From: Candidatus Zambryskibacteria bacterium RIFCSPLOWO2_01_FULL_47_14
GTDB lineage: Bacteria; Patescibacteria; Paceibacteria; UBA9973; Zambryskibacteraceae
DNA length: 26,311 nucleotides
NCBI GenBank assembly: GCA_001824005.1
Contig: MHWG01000021.1
Coordinates: forward strand, 39,316-65,626
Direction: 5' to 3'
Positions within the stretch are counted from its first letter, which is position 1. Every line of letters begins with the position of its first letter. The notes beneath the pieces were generated by a model that saw nothing but the letters and a program-made list of their open reading frames with translations, was not told the DNA's origin and ran no database searches. This document shows positions 23,113 through 26,311 of the stretch, one piece after another. The translations under genes were made by a program, and so were the position numbers.

Positions 23113-25392
23113 ATGCAACAGAGCCATGGATTCAGTTTTTGGATTATTGCCGGATTAATCTTTCTCCTGCCGATTTTCTTCATCCCTGGTGGGGCGCTCT
23201 CTCTCGGCGTCGCTAAATCAGCGCTCCTAATCTTCGCTTCAGCTCTAGCGACACTTGTCTTCGTGGTGGAGAGTTGGCAGGAAGGGAAGATCATTATGCC
23301 CAAACACCCGATCATACTTATGATAGCGGCCTTGCCGGCGGTTTACTTTCTCTCGGCGCTCTTGGCAACACCCGCCTCGCTCTCCCTCTTTGGCTACAAC
23401 TTCGAAGCCGGGACCTTCGGCTTCATGCTTCTCATCGCGGCGCTTCTTGTCCTTGCTTCTCTTCTCACCTCTCTCACTTCGCGCGCGCTCCGGGTGCTCG
23501 CGGCATTCTTCATTTCTTTCGCCATTCTCGCGGTGCTTGTTGTCATCAATGTATTGTTCGGCCCCTCAACTTTGCTCGGGGCAAGCAAAATGGGTAATCC
23601 TCTCGGCAACTTTACCGACCTTAGCGTGGCCTTCGGCCTGCTCTCCGCTTTCTCGGCTCTGGTTATCGGTACCCTTCCAACCAGAGGTCTCGCGCGCTTT
23701 ATTCTCTATACCGTCTTTCTGCTCTCTACCGCTCTCCTTGTCGTAGTCGGTTTTTCGACCGGCTTCGCCTTAGCGCTTGTCGCTTCGGTAAGCATCATCC
23801 TTTATTTCTCTATAATAGATAAGGTAGATAGGGAGAGTAAGGGAGGTAAGGGGAGAATGTGGATGCCAATTATTCTCGGCGTCGTTTCGCTGGTCTTCCT
23901 TATCAATCCCAATGTTTCCGCGGACAAGACGCTCTCCAACCTGGTTTCCGGATATTTCGGCATACAAAACACCGATGTTAGGCCCTCTTTCTCGGCGACG
24001 CTCGGTATCTCGAAGGCCGTGCTCTCGCAGACGGCTCTCTTAGGCTCCGGACCCAATACCTTTGGCTCCGACTGGCTCATATACAGGCCGCGCGGGTTGA
24101 ACGAAACACCATTCTGGGGTGTAACATTCCCATTTGGCGCGGGCTTCCTGCCGACGCAAATCGCGACCACTGGAATCTTGGGCAGTGCGCTGTGGTTCGT
24201 ATTCTTCATAGTACTTATTGTTCTCGGAGCTAGAGCGCTTGGCCGAACGCCAGAATCGCGTGCAGAACGCTTCTCGCTTACGGCGACGCTCTTAATCTCG
24301 ATTTATCTCTGGGCGGCGAGTTTCTTCTACGCGCCTTCCGCTGCGATGATCGTACTCGCTTCGGTCTTTACCGGCATATTCATCGCTTTGCTTAGAGAGA
24401 CCGGCATTATCTCCACTTACGTTCTGGACATAAGAAGATCTTCGCAGGTTTACCTCGGTAGCGCGGTGATTCTAACTCTCGTTGTTCTCGGAGCGGCGGC
24501 AATAGGCTGGACGGGATATCAGAAGACATTTGCGGCATATCACTTCAACAGGGCAGTTCGGCTTTCGAATGTCGAAGGTACGCCATTCTCCGACATCGAA
24601 ACTTCTCTCGTAAAGGCGATCAATCTTTCCCCCGCCGATGTTTACTTCGTGGCGCTATCCCGTCTCAACTTCGTCCGTGCTCAAATAGTCGCCAACTCGA
24701 CTACGGGTACGCCGGAAGAGAATAGAGCGGTTTTCGACGAATCCATTAGGAGATCAATCGAAGCGGCCCGCCTTGCCGTCGATGCCAATCCGGCCGGATT
24801 TGAGAACTGGGTGGCATTCGGCACAATTTACGCCGCGCTCACGCCCGAGCCCTTAGCTGTGGAAGGTGCTTACGAGAATGCGCTCTTCGCCTATAACGAA
24901 GCGGCGAGAAGGAATCCCGCTAATCCGGAATTGCCCTTGCTTCTCTCCCGGCTGGAACTCAATAAAGGGAACGCAGATGCCGCCCGCTCCTACATTAGGA
25001 AAGCCATTGCCCTCAAACAGGATTATGCCGACGCTTATCTCATGCTTGCTCAGCTCGAGGTGTCTGCCGGCAATACAGCCGCGGCCATTGCTTCGGCGGA
25101 GAATCTGGCGATACTCGTGCCGGATAATCCCGGCATTCACTTTGAATTGGGTCTGCTCAAATTCTCTTCGAAAGATTACAAAGGTGCCTCCGAATCTCTC
25201 GGCAGGGCACTCGCGCTTTCTCCCGACTACGCCAATGCCAGGTATTATCTCGGCCTCTCACTTGCCAATCTCGGCCACTTCGCCGAAGCGCAAGCACAAC
25301 TCGAGAGTCTCGAAGTTTCGAATCCAGAAAACGCCGATCTCAAGGCGGCTCTGGAAGCCGTGAAGAAAAATAAAGTTCCGGCCGCAAGATAG
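23113..25392 (+). CDS. O-antigen-ligase-like polytopic membrane protein with C-terminal TPRs
   Basis: 759 aa. About twelve hydrophobic segments cover residues 8-475. A Wzy_C-like region has SKAVLSQTALLGSGPNTFGSDWLIYRP followed by a short loop and ATTGILGSALW (about 300-365). The soluble C-terminus (about 490-759) is TPR-like: AYENALFAYNEAARRNPANPELPLLLSRLELNKGNADAARSYIRKAIALKQDYADAY, then SLGRALALSPDYANARYYLGLSLANLGHFAEA. It shares its plan with the gene at 2-1852. Probably acts on lipid-linked glycans or surface-protein glycosylation; substrate unknown. A PSTLLGAS stretch (23562-23587) is a single copy of the repeat found in the second fibre gene. It diverges from rnpB and is followed 7 nt later by murJ, suggesting a cell-envelope operon. 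Confidence 0.85.
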   Translation: MQQSHGFSFWIIAGLIFLLPIFFIPGGALSLGVAKSALLIFASALATLVFVVESWQEGKIIMPKHPIILMIAALPAVYFLSALLATPASLSLFGYNFEAGTFGFMLLIAALLVLASLLTSLTSRALRVLAAFFISFAILAVLVVINVLFGPSTLLGASKMGNPLGNFTDLSVAFGLLSAFSALVIGTLPTRGLARFILYTVFLLSTALLVVVGFSTGFALALVASVSIILYFSIIDKVDRESKGGKGRMWMPIILGVVSLVFLINPNVSADKTLSNLVSGYFGIQNTDVRPSFSATLGISKAVLSQTALLGSGPNTFGSDWLIYRPRGLNETPFWGVTFPFGAGFLPTQIATTGILGSALWFVFFIVLIVLGARALGRTPESRAERFSLTATLLISIYLWAASFFYAPSAAMIVLASVFTGIFIALLRETGIISTYVLDIRRSSQVYLGSAVILTLVVLGAAAIGWTGYQKTFAAYHFNRAVRLSNVEGTPFSDIETSLVKAINLSPADVYFVALSRLNFVRAQIVANSTTGTPEENRAVFDESIRRSIEAARLAVDANPAGFENWVAFGTIYAALTPEPLAVEGAYENALFAYNEAARRNPANPELPLLLSRLELNKGNADAARSYIRKAIALKQDYADAYLMLAQLEVSAGNTAAAIASAENLAILVPDNPGIHFELGLLKFSSKDYKGASESLGRALALSPDYANARYYLGLSLANLGHFAEAQAQLESLEVSNPENADLKAALEAVKKNKVPAAR
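23562..23587. repeat. Single copy of the PSTLLGA element
   Basis: GCCCCTCAACTTTGCTCGGG plus GCAAGC matches the 24-bp units at 17140-17220 except for two or three bases and is translated in the same frame (PSTLLGAS). It sits in a loop between membrane segments. Confidence 0.7.
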
Positions 25393-25399
25393 AGAACCT

Positions 25400-26311
25400 A
25401 TGGTAAAGAAGATTTTCGGATTTTTCGGCCGGGAGACGCAGGCTCTAAATCAGGCCGCTCTGCTTCTTGGATTCTTCTCTTTCTTCTCGCTTCTTTTGGC
25501 ATTCTTGCGCGACCGGCTTCTTGCTCACATCTTCGGCGCGGGAATTGAGCTCGACATCTACTATGCCGCTTTCCGCATACCCGACTTTATCTTCGTCACC
25601 GTCGCTTCTGTCGTCTCGCTCTCGGTGCTCATACCCTTCATCATAGAGAAGGACTTGGAGAGCAGGGCCGCTCTCCGGGAGTTCATCGACAGCATCTTCT
25701 CTTTCTTCGGCTTGCTCATAGTGGTAGTGTCCCTTACGGCTTATTTCCTCATGCCTTGGATCGCCGATCTCCTCTTCAAAGGCATGACATCTCCGGCGCT
25801 CGAGAAATTGATCTTCCTCTCGCGCCTCATGTTGTTCTCTCCGATCATTCTCGGATTTTCGAATCTCTTCGGGTCGTTGACGCAGGCCTTCAACCGCTTC
25901 ACTCTCTATGCTTTAGCACCCTTGCTCTATAATCTTGGAATCATCCTGGGTATCGTCTTTCTGGGGAAGGGTCTAGGCACTACGGGGATAGGCATAGGTG
26001 TTGTGGCGGGGGCGTCGCTTCATGCGCTTATCCAAGTGCCATTTCTCATAAAGTCCGGTCTTTTCCCCCGTTTTACTCTACGCTTCAGCGCGGTTCTCAT
26101 TGGTCGGATCGCGGCCATTTCCTTCCCGCGAACGATTACGCTTGCGATGAGCTCCATCACTCTTTTGTTCCTTACCTCCTTCGCTTCGCTCATGAGCCAA
26201 GGCTCTATTTCCGTCCTGTCTTTCTCTATCAATCTCCAATCCGTGCCGCTCTCGCTCATCGGAGTCTCTTATTCTCTGGCCGCATTTCCGACCCTGTCGC
26301 GCCGTTTCCGC
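25400..26311 (+). CDS. murJ: MurJ/MviN-type lipid II flippase, 3'-truncated
   Basis: ATG at 25400, open to the window end (304 codons seen of about 500 usual). The N-terminal motif ALLLGFFSFFSLLLAFLRDRLLAHIFGAGIELDIYYAAFRIPDF matches MurJ (arginine after the first helix, FGAG...D.Y..AFRIP). Later segments SLTQAFNRFTLYALAPLLYNLGIILGIVFLG and GIGVVAGASLHALIQVPFLIKSGL are the conserved MVF-family helices. The protein flips lipid II across the membrane for peptidoglycan synthesis. It follows the ligase-like gene by 7 nt. Confidence 0.92.
   Translation, partial: MVKKIFGFFGRETQALNQAALLLGFFSFFSLLLAFLRDRLLAHIFGAGIELDIYYAAFRIPDFIFVTVASVVSLSVLIPFIIEKDLESRAALREFIDSIFSFFGLLIVVVSLTAYFLMPWIADLLFKGMTSPALEKLIFLSRLMLFSPIILGFSNLFGSLTQAFNRFTLYALAPLLYNLGIILGIVFLGKGLGTTGIGIGVVAGASLHALIQVPFLIKSGLFPRFTLRFSAVLIGRIAAISFPRTITLAMSSITLLFLTSFASLMSQGSISVLSFSINLQSVPLSLIGVSYSLAAFPTLSRRFR

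Overview
The window looks like part of a chromosome from a Candidatus Patescibacteria (CPR) genome, probably Parcubacteria. This is inferred from compact gene packing, TGA used as a normal stop, an ObgE without a C-terminal extension, a four-helix-bundle 'suffix' protein remnant, O-antigen-ligase/TPR membrane proteins next to murJ, giant phage-fibre-like surface proteins, and many short AT-rich dispersed repeats at gene ends. No 16S or tRNA is present to confirm it.

Layout. Positions 2-1852 hold the 3' part of an O-antigen-ligase-like/TPR membrane protein. Positions 1853-2172 are a leader region with a promoter candidate, a hairpin repeat and a 20-codon lysine-rich ORF. Then come secA and a tight envelope/redox cluster: DedA family, membrane thioredoxin, DsbB/BdbC and a MYG1 nuclease (2173-7055). 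After a 9-bp minisatellite come obgE and gatB (7171-9497), a second 9-bp minisatellite and a broken four-helix-bundle gene. A small MerR/excisionase-type regulator diverges from lepB (10373-11247), with a 15/16 inverted repeat in the leader/start region of lepB. Two giant surface-fibre genes follow (11459-16600 and 16936-21993), then a RelE/ParE-type toxin-antitoxin pair. The RNase P RNA gene lies on the minus strand (22528-23055) with its own promoter and terminator. Last are a second O-antigen-ligase-like/TPR protein and the start of murJ, cut by the window end.

How the parts fit (inference). SecA and LepB export and process proteins, and the thioredoxin/DsbB pair makes disulfides outside the membrane. 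The two fibres are plausible clients. One carries a seven-repeat, probably seven-bladed propeller with a cysteine pair in each blade; both end with a two-cysteine motif and a disordered tail. One fibre ends in an S74 intramolecular chaperone domain and starts with a cytoplasmic helix-turn-helix domain and a membrane anchor.

Most unusual signals. (1) rnpB carries two dispersed repeat elements, one of them a hairpin placed next to the catalytic core. (2) A DNA-binding-type domain is fused through a membrane segment to a tail-fibre-like ectodomain. (3) The cysteine-paired propeller occurs beside a disulfide-forming system. (4) One AT-rich repeat family repeatedly forms gene ends and starts.
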